From assembly GCA_964628515.1 (NCBI GenBank), contig CAZVNZ010000009.1, positions 1 to 64,000 on the forward strand: DNA of 64,000 nucleotides. The letters are read 5' to 3'. Source of the stretch: CAZVNZ01 sp964628515 (GTDB taxonomy: Bacteria > Bacillota > Clostridia > Christensenellales > Christensenellaceae). Below, one piece after another: positions 1-8,905 of this stretch. The translations under genes and the position numbers were made by a program. Within the stretch, counting starts at the first letter, position 1. Every line of letters starts with the position of its first letter. The notes under the pieces were generated by a model. The model was not told the DNA's origin. It ran no database searches and was given only the letters and a program-made list of their open reading frames with translations.

Positions 1-502
1 GAGTGTTTAGCTCCTCTTGCATAATTTCCGCTAATTTTTCCCCTGCCGTACCTGCCTTTAAAAAAAACACTTGCGGACCGTACTTACTTTCCTCTTCAAA
101 GCTGTTTTGATGTATGCTGATAAACATATCTGCGGAGGAGTCCAAAATAATTTGCTCCCGTTTTTTCATGTCCTCTTCTTTAGAGGGTGCAATCATGTCT
201 TTTGTTTCACGAGTCATAATTATTTTTGCGCCCTCGTTAAATAACGCCGCCTGTAATTTTTTAGCAATTTCTAAATTAACGTCCGATTCCTGCCTGCCTG
301 TTGCCACTCCGATTTTGCCTTTGTCCGCACCCCCGTGCCCTGCGTCTATAATAATTTTAAGCCCCTCTATATTTATGTTTAGGGTGTCCTCTTTTTCCGT
401 AAAATCCACCACCGGCTCGCTTTTTGGTGCGCAACTTATAATTGTGGGCAGTAGGCAAATCATCATTATTATTATGGTGATGATGCCGTAGAATTTCCTC
501 AT
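1..502 (-). CDS. N-acetylmuramoyl-L-alanine amidase, lipoprotein (partial, runs off left edge)
   Basis: Reading the minus strand from the ATG at 502 gives about 167 residues with no stop before the window edge. A hydrophobic N-terminus ends in a lipobox-like TIISC (about residues 20-24), suggesting a lipoprotein. Then comes an Amidase_3 start, IIIDAGHGGADKG, with the zinc-binding His of the DAGHGG motif, a following Glu (RQESDVNLEIA) and a SIHQN segment where a second zinc His is expected. The family cleaves the amide bond between MurNAc and the stem peptide; CwlD of spore-formers is a close type. The ATG overlaps the tsaD stop (ATGA), so the two genes are translationally coupled. The catalytic C-terminal Glu lies outside the window, so activity cannot be judged. 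Confidence 0.85.
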   Translation of the reverse strand, partial: MRKFYGIITIIIMMICLLPTIISCAPKSEPVVDFTEKEDTLNINIEGLKIIIDAGHGGADKGKIGVATGRQESDVNLEIAKKLQAALFNEGAKIIMTRETKDMIAPSKEEDMKKREQIILDSSADMFISIHQNSFEEESKYGPQVFFLKAGTAGEKLAEIMQEELNT

Positions 503-1491
503 AACCTCTCTCCCGGTTTTGCGTTAAGGTCAAGCCCTGCGTGTATGCCCTTTAGATGGTTGTAATAACCGCAAGAGGCTATCATCGCCGCATTATCCGT
601 GCAGTATTTCAACTCGGGTATATACAGGGCACAGCCCTTTTGTTGCGCATCACTATAAAAACGCTCTCTTAGCATTGTATTTGCACTAACACCGCCTGCA
701 AGGGCAATTTTGTTTATATTAAGCCTTCTTGCACACTCAAAGGTGTTGACTGCAAGCACGTCCGTTACGGTATACAAAAAGCTTGCCGCCACATCCGCCT
801 TTGTGTACTCCTCGTTTTTTTGCTCCATATTATGCAACATATTTATTACCGCCGTTTTTAGTCCGCTAAAGGAAAAATCTAAGTGAGTTTCCTTTTTAAA
901 ACTGCGTGGCAGGGTGTATTTGTGTATGTCCCCCCCTTTTGCAAGGGCTTCTAAATTTACTCCGCCCGGATAGGAAAGCCCAAGCACCCGTGCAATTTTG
1001 TCTATGGCTTCCCCGGCGGCGTCGTCTCGTGTTTGCCCTAAGGTTTCAAAGGTGGTGTAGTCCTTTACGTGCATAATTTGAGTGTGTCCGCCCGATACCA
1101 CAAGGCACAAAAAGGGAGGCTCTAACTCTTTATGGCTAATGTAATTTGCACAAATATGCCCTGCAATATGATGCACGGGTATAAGGGGTTTTTTTAGGGC
1201 ATAGGCAAGAGCTTTTGCGTAGGAAACCCCTGTTAAAAGTGCGCCCACCAGCCCGGGCCCGTAGGTTGTTGCAATACCGTCTATTTGTAAACCGCCCATG
1301 GCTTCTTTAACCACATGGGGCAATTTTTCTATATGAGAGCGAGATGCAATTTCGGGCACCACTCCGCCGTATTCTTTATGTAAATCTATTTGAGAAAACA
1401 CCACGTCGGTTAAAACTTCTCTGCCGTCTTTTACCACCGCCGCCGCCGTTTCGTCGCAAGATGTTTCTATTGCAAGAATATTTAGCGCCAT
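499..1491 (-). CDS. tsaD: tRNA N6-threonylcarbamoyladenosine transferase TsaD
   Basis: This 330-residue protein starts MALNILAIETSCDETA, the classical start of the Gcp/Kae1/TsaD family, and has the metal-binding HHIAGH motif (H108, H112) and the ASKH-type glycine-rich segments YGPGLVGALL and SGGHTQ. TsaD transfers the threonylcarbamoyl group made by TsaC to A37 of ANN-decoding tRNAs, with TsaB and TsaE. Length is normal for the family. It is followed by the amidase through a four-base ATGA overlap and preceded by the lit-like gene with a nine-base gap, so these look like one operon. tsaB and tsaE are not in the window. Confidence 0.97.
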   Translation of the reverse strand: MALNILAIETSCDETAAAVVKDGREVLTDVVFSQIDLHKEYGGVVPEIASRSHIEKLPHVVKEAMGGLQIDGIATTYGPGLVGALLTGVSYAKALAYALKKPLIPVHHIAGHICANYISHKELEPPFLCLVVSGGHTQIMHVKDYTTFETLGQTRDDAAGEAIDKIARVLGLSYPGGVNLEALAKGGDIHKYTLPRSFKKETHLDFSFSGLKTAVINMLHNMEQKNEEYTKADVAASFLYTVTDVLAVNTFECARRLNINKIALAGGVSANTMLRERFYSDAQQKGCALYIPELKYCTDNAAMIASCGYYNHLKGIHAGLDLNAKPGERL

Positions 1492-1500
1492 ACACTCCCC

Positions 1501-2190
1501 CTAAATAAGTTTGCGTTTTGCAATTTTGCAGGCTATCATACTGCCCCCGAAAATCCCAAAAAACATTATAAGAATACTGCCTACAAGGTCAAAGAAGAAA
1601 GTTTGCTCGTACATTCGTATAAGCAGGGAGGTTGCAGGGTCTAACATCCATAAATCGTTGGTAAAAAACACCAAGTGGAAGTTTGTCCAAAAAGACGAAA
1701 AATCCAACACCGCATAAAGTGCAATAAGCACAAAAAAGGCAAGTATTACAAGCCCTGTATTAAAATAGCATGTAACAAATTTTTTTAACCCTTGCTTTTG
1801 CATGATGATAAATCCGCTTGCAATAAGCAATCCGCCCAGCACAAAGCCTACCGCCATAAAGGTTTTTGCGTTTTGGTAAAGCACCTTAACATCTACCATG
1901 TGGGCTTTTTCTCTTTGGTTGTAGTATTGCCCGTCCTCGTTTATGCCGTCCTTGTAGGGTAGGTTTAAGTCTTTTTCCGTATCTTTTAAATAGTTTAGCA
2001 GTTTGTCTGTGGCTTGGTTAAGCATATCTCCGCTTACCCCCACCACCTGTGCCGTATTTAGTTTTTGGTATTCCTGTTTATAAAAGTTGTTGTTAAATCC
2101 AAAACATTCCACACACGCAATTAAGAGCGCTAATATTACAAGCGCACTTCCAACCGCAAATATCAAATTTGTTAAAATATTTTTTAGCAT
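1501..2190 (-). CDS. lit: Lit-like lipoprotein intramolecular transacylase (DUF1461/TIGR01906)
   Basis: A 229-residue integral membrane protein with about four membrane spans (roughly 8-28, 108-130, 142-162, 200-222). The long extracytoplasmic loop after the first span and the signature FHLVFFTNDLWMLDP near residues 171-185 identify the DUF1461/TIGR01906 family, to which the lipoprotein intramolecular transacylase Lit belongs. Lit moves an acyl chain from the glycerol to the N-terminal cysteine of lipoproteins, giving lyso-form lipoproteins. Two histidines needed in the characterised enzyme have likely counterparts here, H97 (EKAHMVD) and H172 (NFHLVF). The function is inferred from family membership. 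It sits four bases downstream of the small membrane protein gene and nine bases upstream of tsaD. Confidence 0.75.
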   Translation of the reverse strand: MLKNILTNLIFAVGSALVILALLIACVECFGFNNNFYKQEYQKLNTAQVVGVSGDMLNQATDKLLNYLKDTEKDLNLPYKDGINEDGQYYNQREKAHMVDVKVLYQNAKTFMAVGFVLGGLLIASGFIIMQKQGLKKFVTCYFNTGLVILAFFVLIALYAVLDFSSFWTNFHLVFFTNDLWMLDPATSLLIRMYEQTFFFDLVGSILIMFFGIFGGSMIACKIAKRKLI

Positions 2191-2193
2191 AAT

Positions 2194-2529
2194 TTATTTT
2201 TTGGGAGGTCTTGGGGGTGGTGTTAAATACTGTTTAAATCTTTTTCTGAAGATTACCAAATAAACTACCACACAACCAAGCACGTAGAATATGGAAATCA
2301 TAGAAATTACAAATGCGTAGCTGTTGCCTTGCATACTTAACTCTAAAATGGAAAGCACCAGCATTGGTACGCCTGCAATCCAGCAAAATTTACGCAGTAA
2401 TATTGAATGGTCTTCCTTCATTGCTTCGGGGTAATCGTTTTCGTATACCTTACCCGAGCCTTTAATTGCATAATACAGCAACAAAACTCCAATAAAAATA
2501 TTAAACCATAACATAAAATCTAAGCCCAT
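2194..2529 (-). CDS. small membrane protein of unknown function
   Basis: A 111-residue protein with about three hydrophobic segments (near residues 6-22, 46-62 and 70-93) and a basic, proline-rich tail ending PPPRPPKK. The ATG at 2529 is preceded by AGGAGGAAAAG, a strong ribosome site. It lies between cysS (nine-base gap) and lit (four-base gap) on the same strand, so it is almost certainly co-transcribed. I do not recognise a family; its only clue is its place beside a membrane lipoprotein-modifying enzyme. Confidence 0.7.
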   Translation of the reverse strand: MGLDFMLWFNIFIGVLLLYYAIKGSGKVYENDYPEAMKEDHSILLRKFCWIAGVPMLVLSILELSMQGNSYAFVISMISIFYVLGCVVVYLVIFRKRFKQYLTPPPRPPKK

Positions 2530-2538
2530 CTTTTCCTC

Positions 2539-3915
2539 CTAAAGTCTGTTAATCTTTACGCCGTCTTTGGTGTCTTTAATTTCGTAACCAAGTGCGGTTA
2601 TTTCGTCTCTTATTTTGTCCGCAAGCGCAAAATCTTTATTTGCCCGTGCATCTCTTCTTTTTTCTGCAAGCTCTTTAATATTTTGGGGTATTTCTTCTTT
2701 TTTTCTGATTAGCCCAAGCACATCTAAATGTGCGGTTAGTGCGTCTAACCCCTCTTTTGCGTCAGACTTTGTTGCCCCATTTGCAAACAGTGTGTTTATT
2801 TCCTTTATATATTCGTAAATAACACCTATTGCTTCGGCTGTGTTTAAATCGTCATCCATTGCAGAAATAAACTCTGCTTTTAGTTTTGCTATGGGTGTTT
2901 TAATATCTGTTTGTATATCTGTTGGGTTTGCCTCTGTATACTCCAAATTTTGCAGACAGTTATAAATACGCTCCAGTCCCTTTGCCGAGGATGCTAAAAG
3001 CTCGTCGGAAAAATTAATGGGGGTTGCGTAGTGAGAGCTTAGCATAAACAGTCTTATAACCAAACCGTCGTATTTTTGCAAAATATCCCTCACAGTAAAA
3101 AAGTTGCCTTCCGATTTAGACATTTTTTTGTTGTCTACATTAATATAGCCGTTGTGCATCCAGTAATTTGCAAATTTTTTGCCGGTAGCACCCTCGCTTT
3201 GAGCAACCTCGTTTTCGTGATGGGGGAACTTTAAGTCCTGCCCGCCACCGTGAATATCGATGGTGTCTCCCAAATACTTCATGCTCATAGCGGAGCACTC
3301 TATATGCCAGCCCGGTCTACCCTGAGAAAATGGGGACTCCCAAAATATTTCCCCTTCCTTTTTGGCTTTCCAAAGGGCAAAATCCGTAGGGTGTTTTTTG
3401 TTTTCCATTAAATCTTTGCGCACACCCACCGCAAGCTCCTCTAAGGTTTGCCCGGATAGCTTGCCGTAGTCTTTAAAACTGCGGGTGTCGTAATAAACAT
3501 CACCATCCGCAAGGTATGCGTGTCCTTTAGCTATAAGGGTTTGTATTAGGCTTACAATTTCGTCTATATGCTCGGTAGCCCGTGGGTGAAATGTGGCTTG
3601 TTTAATATTAAGTGCCTTTGCATCCGCAAAATACTCCGCTATAAAGTTATCCGCAAGTTGTTTTACCGAGATATTTTGCTCTGCCGCCGCTTTTATCATT
3701 TTGTCGTCCACATCTGTAAAGTTTTGCACAAATGTTACTTTATAGCCCCTAAACTCCAAGTATCTTCTTAGGGTATCAAAAACTATAAAGGGGCGTGCGT
3801 TTCCTATATGAAAGAAATTATATACGGTAGGTCCGCAAGCATATATGCGTACCTCCCCTTCTTTTATGGGAATAAATTCCTCTTTTTTCCCCGTTGCCGA
3901 ATTTTGTATTTTCAA
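2539..3915 (-). CDS. cysS: cysteinyl-tRNA synthetase
   Basis: A 458-residue class I aminoacyl-tRNA synthetase that charges tRNA-Cys. Visible are the HIGN signature (residues 36-39), the KMSKS loop (264-268) and the cysteine-sensing zinc ligands C27, C207, H232 and E236 in YACGPTVYN, WHIECSAM and HHENE. Length is standard. The start is a TTG codon at 3915, supported by an AGGAGAGG ribosome site six bases upstream and by homologous N-termini beginning just before the IYACGPT strand. It heads the lit-tsaD-amidase gene run. Confidence 0.97.
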   Translation of the reverse strand: MKIQNSATGKKEEFIPIKEGEVRIYACGPTVYNFFHIGNARPFIVFDTLRRYLEFRGYKVTFVQNFTDVDDKMIKAAAEQNISVKQLADNFIAEYFADAKALNIKQATFHPRATEHIDEIVSLIQTLIAKGHAYLADGDVYYDTRSFKDYGKLSGQTLEELAVGVRKDLMENKKHPTDFALWKAKKEGEIFWESPFSQGRPGWHIECSAMSMKYLGDTIDIHGGGQDLKFPHHENEVAQSEGATGKKFANYWMHNGYINVDNKKMSKSEGNFFTVRDILQKYDGLVIRLFMLSSHYATPINFSDELLASSAKGLERIYNCLQNLEYTEANPTDIQTDIKTPIAKLKAEFISAMDDDLNTAEAIGVIYEYIKEINTLFANGATKSDAKEGLDALTAHLDVLGLIRKKEEIPQNIKELAEKRRDARANKDFALADKIRDEITALGYEIKDTKDGVKINRL

Positions 3916-4101
3916 AAAAACCTCTCCTGTTTTCCATAGTTATAAGTATTATAATATATATGGGGGAATTGTTCAAGGTTGGTTTTTGGGTATTCCTTTT
4001 TGTAGTGGTAAGTGGTTAGTGCGTAGTGGTTAGATTTTTGGGGTATTCCTTTTTGCTTGGGTATTCCTCTAAAGCCTCTCCAATAAAGCTTTCCCAAACC
4101 T
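3916..4101. repeat. intergenic region with short direct repeats
   Basis: The gap between cysS and the DUF624 gene carries three copies of GGGTATTCCT (starting at 3988, 4041 and 4059), the first two extended to GGGTATTCCTTTTTG, separated by TAGTGGT-type repeats. No promoter or hairpin is convincing. A 69-codon open frame crosses this region but is repeat-driven and was not accepted. Confidence 0.5.
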
Positions 4102-4797
4102 TCACCCGTTAATCTCCCCAAACTCTCCCTTGCAAATTACATTTCTTTCTACATTTTTGTGGCAGGCAAAGGATATTATAAAGGAAGTTGTGGAAAAAAC
4201 CACAATCAGCATGGGTATAACGGTAATGGGGAAAAACCACCACATTGTAATTAGTATTGCCAAAAAAATCAGTAATGCAAGCATATTGCTTTTAAAATCC
4301 GTAAAGCCTAAGGTTAGAGAGTATTTTATAAGTTTAATAAGAGAAATATCATTAACATATAAAATTAGCATAAAGGGGTAAAAATTTGTAATTATAAACA
4401 CTATGCACAGGGCAATTAAAAAGGCTAAGGGCACTACCGCAAAATCCGTTAGCGCCAAAAGCCTTGGGTATACGTAAAAACCAATTATAATTAAAGTTAG
4501 AATGATGGTGTAAATAATGCCGTAAGGCAGGGATTTTTTAAAGTATTTTTTAAATACCTCCACAAACCCCAGCCATACAAAAATTGGTTTGTCCTTTGCA
4601 ATTTGCAATGTTTGATAGGTAAGTGCCGTAACTGCTGCCGGTATTGTAATTATACCTACGCAAAACAGCAAAAAAATTAAGTTTAGTTGTATAATATGCC
4701 AAAAACTCTCGAAATACAGCGCAAAAAACAACGCTACACCCTTTTTCTTAGGAGCATCCGCCACGGGCTCTTTATTTTTTTGTTTAAAATACCACAT
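4102..4797 (-). CDS. DUF624 (YesL-like) membrane protein
   Basis: A 231-residue membrane protein with about five spans. The N-terminal FFALYFESFWHIIQLNLIF and the following IITIPAAVTALTY are typical of the DUF624/YesL family, whose genes commonly sit beside sugar ABC importers and glycosidases; no biochemical role is established. It ends the maltodextrin gene run, 33 bases after malL, with AGAGGAATG as ribosome site. The position fits the family's usual neighbourhood and suggests a role tied to sugar uptake, which is inference. Confidence 0.75.
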   Translation of the reverse strand: MWYFKQKNKEPVADAPKKKGVALFFALYFESFWHIIQLNLIFLLFCVGIITIPAAVTALTYQTLQIAKDKPIFVWLGFVEVFKKYFKKSLPYGIIYTIILTLIIIGFYVYPRLLALTDFAVVPLAFLIALCIVFIITNFYPFMLILYVNDISLIKLIKYSLTLGFTDFKSNMLALLIFLAILITMWWFFPITVIPMLIVVFSTTSFIISFACHKNVERNVICKGEFGEING

Positions 4798-4830
4798 TTA
4801 AGTACATTCCTCTTAGTGCATAATTTTGTG

Positions 4831-6471
4831 TCAACCGTCGGACAAAAGCACGGTTGCAAAGTATGGTGGTAAATTCATCTCCTTTTTTATGGTGATGTTG
4901 CAGTTACTAATAATGCAGGGGGCGGTAATATCGAAGGTGTCGGGCAGGGTAACTTTAGTTTGATTGCACGCCAAATTTAGCAGTATATACGCCTTTTTGT
5001 CGTTTAGAGTACGTGTATAGCAAAATAAATCCTCCCCTAACTCTATTTCTTCAAAATCGCCGTAAATCAGTACATCGTGGGTTTTTCTTAGGGCTATCAG
5101 TTTTTTGTAATAGTTTAGCACAGAGTCTGCATCTGCCGTTTGGGCTTCTACGTTTATATCTCTGCAATTCTCGTTTATGCCTATCCAAGTGGGTGCTTGG
5201 CTAAAGCCCATATACATACTGTTATCCCAGTGCATGGGTGTACGTGCATTATCCCTTGAATACTTGCCTAAGTTTTCCCTTAAGGCTTCAAATGGTATGC
5301 CCTTTACCTTGTTTTCTGCTATGGAATTTATGGTTTCTACATCTCTGTAATCCCATTCGTTTTTAAAATATGCGTTTTTCATGCCAAGCTCTTCTCCTTG
5401 ATATATAAAAGGAGTGCCCTTTAGGGTGTGGAGCATAGTTGCAAGCATGGTTGCGCCGTTTTTGTATTGGTCGTTTGCAAAACGAGAGGCTTGACGGGGT
5501 TGGTCGTGGTTGCTCATGTATAGGCAGTTCCAGCCGTCTTTTGCAAGCCCTTTTTGCCATTTTACAAATACGTCTCGTACCTTGTTTAAGTCGGTGGGCC
5601 GTCTTTCCCACTTGCCTGCACCCTCGGGTGGATCGTCTGCAAACATATGGTCAAAATGTATTATCATATTAAGCTCTTGCCTGTCCTTACCCACGTATAA
5701 AAGCGCCATTTCCGGGTCTACCTGAGGCGCCTCCCCCACAGACATAACGTCATACTTGCACAGCGAATTTACATACATGCCATGCAGGTACTCGTGTATT
5801 CGTGGACCGTTTAAAAAGTAGGGTGTGGCAAGGCTTAAGCCCTCCTTTTCCATACTCGGAAAACCGGGGACTTTAGAATACATATTTACCGTATCCATTC
5901 TAAAACCATCTATGCCAATGTCAAACCAAAAGTTCATAATATCGTAGACTTCCTGCCTTACAAGTGGGTTTTCCCAGTTTAAATCCGGCTGTTTTTTTGT
6001 AAACAAATGAAGGTAGTATTGCCCACGTTCTTCGTTGTAATCCCACGCCGTACCGGAAAAGTGAGACTCCCAGTTGTTTTGCACATCCCTCCAAATATAG
6101 TAATCGGTGTAGGGCTCTATGCGCTTTACCGATTTTTTAAACCACTCGTGCTCGTCGGAGGTATGGTTTACCACTAAATCTAAAATTAGCTTAAAACCCT
6201 TTTTATGAGCGGTATCAAGTAGGATTTTAAAGTCCTCCATACTGCCAAACTCGTCCATAATATCTCTGTAATCGGAAATATCGTAGCCGTTGTCGTCGTT
6301 TGGCGACTTAAATATGGGGCTTAGCCATATAATATCCACCCCTAAATATTTTAGGTAATCCAATTTTTCCGTAACACCGCATATATCGCCTATGCCGTCG
6401 TTATTGCTGTCCTTAAAACTGCGTGGGTAAACTTGGTACACCACGCCTTCCTTCCACCATTTCTTGTCCAT
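4831..6471 (-). CDS. malL: alpha-glucosidase / oligo-1,6-glucosidase (GH13)
   Basis: A 546-residue GH13 enzyme that releases glucose from isomaltose-type and short malto-oligosaccharide ends. The four GH13 regions are visible: region I DLVVNHTSD (98-105), region II GFRMDTVN with nucleophile D193, region III SVGEAPQ with acid/base E247, and region IV SNHDQPR with D323. The N-terminal WWKEGVVYQVYPRSF is characteristic of the oligo-1,6-glucosidase/MalL subfamily. No signal peptide is present, so it acts in the cytoplasm on imported sugars. It follows malQ by six bases. A sucrose- or trehalose-6-phosphate-specific relative is possible, but the context favours maltodextrins. Confidence 0.92.
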   Translation of the reverse strand: MDKKWWKEGVVYQVYPRSFKDSNNDGIGDICGVTEKLDYLKYLGVDIIWLSPIFKSPNDDNGYDISDYRDIMDEFGSMEDFKILLDTAHKKGFKLILDLVVNHTSDEHEWFKKSVKRIEPYTDYYIWRDVQNNWESHFSGTAWDYNEERGQYYLHLFTKKQPDLNWENPLVRQEVYDIMNFWFDIGIDGFRMDTVNMYSKVPGFPSMEKEGLSLATPYFLNGPRIHEYLHGMYVNSLCKYDVMSVGEAPQVDPEMALLYVGKDRQELNMIIHFDHMFADDPPEGAGKWERRPTDLNKVRDVFVKWQKGLAKDGWNCLYMSNHDQPRQASRFANDQYKNGATMLATMLHTLKGTPFIYQGEELGMKNAYFKNEWDYRDVETINSIAENKVKGIPFEALRENLGKYSRDNARTPMHWDNSMYMGFSQAPTWIGINENCRDINVEAQTADADSVLNYYKKLIALRKTHDVLIYGDFEEIELGEDLFCYTRTLNDKKAYILLNLACNQTKVTLPDTFDITAPCIISNCNITIKKEMNLPPYFATVLLSDG

Positions 6472-6477
6472 AACACA

Positions 6478-7956
6478 TCATATTCTCCCGTATAGTCTCG
6501 TTATTTGCGCTATTCTTTCTGATAGCTCGTCTAAATTTTCCTCTCCCGTAAGCCTCCACTTCCAGTTTTTACCAATGGTGGAAGGCTCGTTCATCCTACA
6601 TTTTTCCCCTAAATTTAAGTAATCTTGCATGGGTATTACCGCCAAATTTGCAACACTTGACATTGCAAGGCGAATCATCCCCCATACATACCCCTCCGCT
6701 TTGGTTAGTGCGCCGTATCTAACCGCACTTTCCCAATCCTTTTTAGAGGAATGCTCAAACCAACCGCATGTAGTGTTATTATCGTGTGTACCCGTGTACA
6801 CCACACAATTTCTCGTGTAGCTGTGAGGCAGGTAGTCGTTTTCCTCGTTACTGTCAAAAGCAAATTGCAACACCTTCATGCCGGGGTAGCCGGACTGCTC
6901 TAAGAGTGCGTGCACCTCGGGGGTTAGATAGCCTAAATCCTCCGCTATTATTTCTATGTCTTTAATTTCCTGTTTAATTTTGTTTATAAAATCTATTCCC
7001 GGCCCCTTTACCCACCTGCCGTTTCTTGCGGTTTCCTCCAAAAAATCAATGGAATAATACGCCTCAAAACCTCTAAAGTGGTCTATTCTTATTACGTCGT
7101 AGTAGCTTTGCACCCCTTTTAAACGGGCTAGCCACCACTTATACTCCGTATTTTTAAGATACTCCCAGTTATATACAGGGTTGCCCCAAAGCTGACCGTC
7201 GGCGGAGAAGTAATCGGGTGGGCATCCCGAAACGTACTTGGGGTTATAATCATCATCAAAATAGAAAAACTCCTTATTGCCCCACACGTCTGCGCTGTCC
7301 GCCGCCACATAAATGGGAATATCGCCAATAATTTTAATGCCCTTGCCGTTTGCATACCTTTTAAGAGCGGTGTATTGTTTGTAAAACAAAAACTGAATGT
7401 ACTGCCAAAAATCTATTTGTGCTTTATGGTGATGTTGATACTCCCTAATATATTTTTCCTCGTAGGCTTTAAGTGGCGCATCCTCCCAATGTTGCCAGGA
7501 TTTCCCCTTGTGCTCCCCTTTTGCAGTCATAAAAATTGCGTAGTCTTCCAGCCAGTAGCAGTTGTTTGACACAAACTCTAAGTAGTCCTCGTCCTTTTCG
7601 TTAAAGGAGTTTTCGAAGGCTTTTTTTAATATGTGATATTTGTGGGTGTACAGCATTTCGTAATCCGTAACACCCGTGCTTTTTTTTGGAAAATGCAAAA
7701 TATCCTGCCTACTTATGCACCCTTGCTCTATAAGTAAATCAAAATCTATAAAGTAGGGGTTGCCTGCGTAAGAGGAAAAAGACTGATAGGGAGAGTCTCC
7801 GTAACTTGTGGGGTTTATGGGCAAAACCTGCCAGTAGCTTTGAGCGGATTTTACAAGAAAATCCACAAATTCGTAGGCAGATTTCCCAAGAGTGCCTATT
7901 CCGTAGGGGGAGGGCAGGGATGAAATATTAAGTAGTATGCCACTGCTTCTTTTCAT
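6478..7956 (-). CDS. malQ: 4-alpha-glucanotransferase (amylomaltase, GH77)
   Basis: A 492-residue GH77 enzyme that transfers maltosyl and longer units between maltodextrins and frees glucose. Visible landmarks are the N-terminal RSSGILLNISSLPSPYGIGTLG, the nucleophile D292 in VIRIDHFRGF, acid/base E339 in IIAEDLG, and D392 in TGTHDNNT. It is cytoplasmic and full length. It lies about 120 bases downstream of the inner-membrane permease gene and immediately upstream of malL, matching a maltodextrin utilisation operon. Confidence 0.96.
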   Translation of the reverse strand: MKRSSGILLNISSLPSPYGIGTLGKSAYEFVDFLVKSAQSYWQVLPINPTSYGDSPYQSFSSYAGNPYFIDFDLLIEQGCISRQDILHFPKKSTGVTDYEMLYTHKYHILKKAFENSFNEKDEDYLEFVSNNCYWLEDYAIFMTAKGEHKGKSWQHWEDAPLKAYEEKYIREYQHHHKAQIDFWQYIQFLFYKQYTALKRYANGKGIKIIGDIPIYVAADSADVWGNKEFFYFDDDYNPKYVSGCPPDYFSADGQLWGNPVYNWEYLKNTEYKWWLARLKGVQSYYDVIRIDHFRGFEAYYSIDFLEETARNGRWVKGPGIDFINKIKQEIKDIEIIAEDLGYLTPEVHALLEQSGYPGMKVLQFAFDSNEENDYLPHSYTRNCVVYTGTHDNNTTCGWFEHSSKKDWESAVRYGALTKAEGYVWGMIRLAMSSVANLAVIPMQDYLNLGEKCRMNEPSTIGKNWKWRLTGEENLDELSERIAQITRLYGRI

Positions 7957-8077
7957 ATTATTTAATGCCTTTCTTGCTTAAATTAAATATATTTTTAGTA
8001 TAGCATATTTTTAACGGGTGCATAACAATAAAATACCGAAAACCGGTACGCAACTATGGGCAAAATGCCCTTTGCGG

Positions 8078-8905
8078 TTATTTTATTGCCCCGTCCGTAA
8101 CACCTTTTATAATCTTTTTTTGCGCAAACAAATAGAATATTATAATGGGTATCATACCAAGTATTAAGGCGGCTGTGGCAAGTTCCCATTTTTTTGAAAA
8201 CTGCCCAAAGAAATAAAAGGTTTTAAGGGGCAGAGTTTGCCAAGCCGGAGTATTTATTACAAGCTGGGGCAGTAGGAAGTCGTTCCATATCCACATAATA
8301 TTCATAATGGCAACTGTGGTTGTAATTGGCCCTAACAAGGGAAATACTATCCGCCAAAAGGTTTTTGCCATACTGCAACCGTCTATCATGGCTGCCTCCT
8401 CCAATTCTACGGGTATACCCTTAATAAATCCGTGGTACAGCATAATAGCAAGAGAAGAGCCAAAGCCTAAGTACATAAACACAAGGCCCGGAGGGTTTAA
8501 AAACCCAAGTTGACCCATAATACTTACAAGGGGTAGCATGACGCATTGGAAAGGTATTATCATAGCTATGGAAAACAGCATAAACGCACCCGTGGATAAC
8601 TTGTGTTTGTACCTTACAAGCACCCAAGCCGCCATGGACGCACATACTATTATTATCACCGTGGAAATAAGGGTAATTAGAACGGAATTTGTAAAAGCCG
8701 TGGCGTAATCCATCTTTTCTACCGCATTTGGATAGTTGTCTAAAGTTGCCATACCCGCTTGTGGCAAGCCTATTGGGTCTTTAAAAATGCCTTTTGGGGT
8801 TTTAAAGGAGTTTGTAGCCAAAATATATATGGGAAACAAAAATAGTATTGCCACAAAAATTCCTACTATAATTGGAATAATATTGCTTTTCTTTTCGCCT
8901 ATCAT
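8078..8905 (-). CDS. maltodextrin-type ABC permease (MalG family)
   Basis: A 275-residue permease with six predicted spans. The cytoplasmic EAA loop that docks the ATPase is visible as EEAAMIDGCSMAKTFWRIVFP (about 173-193). MalG-type proteins form the importer channel with a MalF-type partner. Its start overlaps the MalF-type stop by one base (TAATG), which couples translation. No ATP-binding subunit is encoded in this operon, so a shared MsmX-type ATPase elsewhere must energise it; that is known for Firmicute sugar importers and inferred here. Confidence 0.92.
   Translation of the reverse strand: MIGEKKSNIIPIIVGIFVAILFLFPIYILATNSFKTPKGIFKDPIGLPQAGMATLDNYPNAVEKMDYATAFTNSVLITLISTVIIIVCASMAAWVLVRYKHKLSTGAFMLFSIAMIIPFQCVMLPLVSIMGQLGFLNPPGLVFMYLGFGSSLAIMLYHGFIKGIPVELEEAAMIDGCSMAKTFWRIVFPLLGPITTTVAIMNIMWIWNDFLLPQLVINTPAWQTLPLKTFYFFGQFSKKWELATAALILGMIPIIIFYLFAQKKIIKGVTDGAIK

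Noticed and set aside
3912..4121. 69-codon minus-strand open frame between cysS and the DUF624 gene
   Set aside because: It overlaps the DUF624 3' end, is made mostly of the direct repeats there, and has no protein-like pattern.
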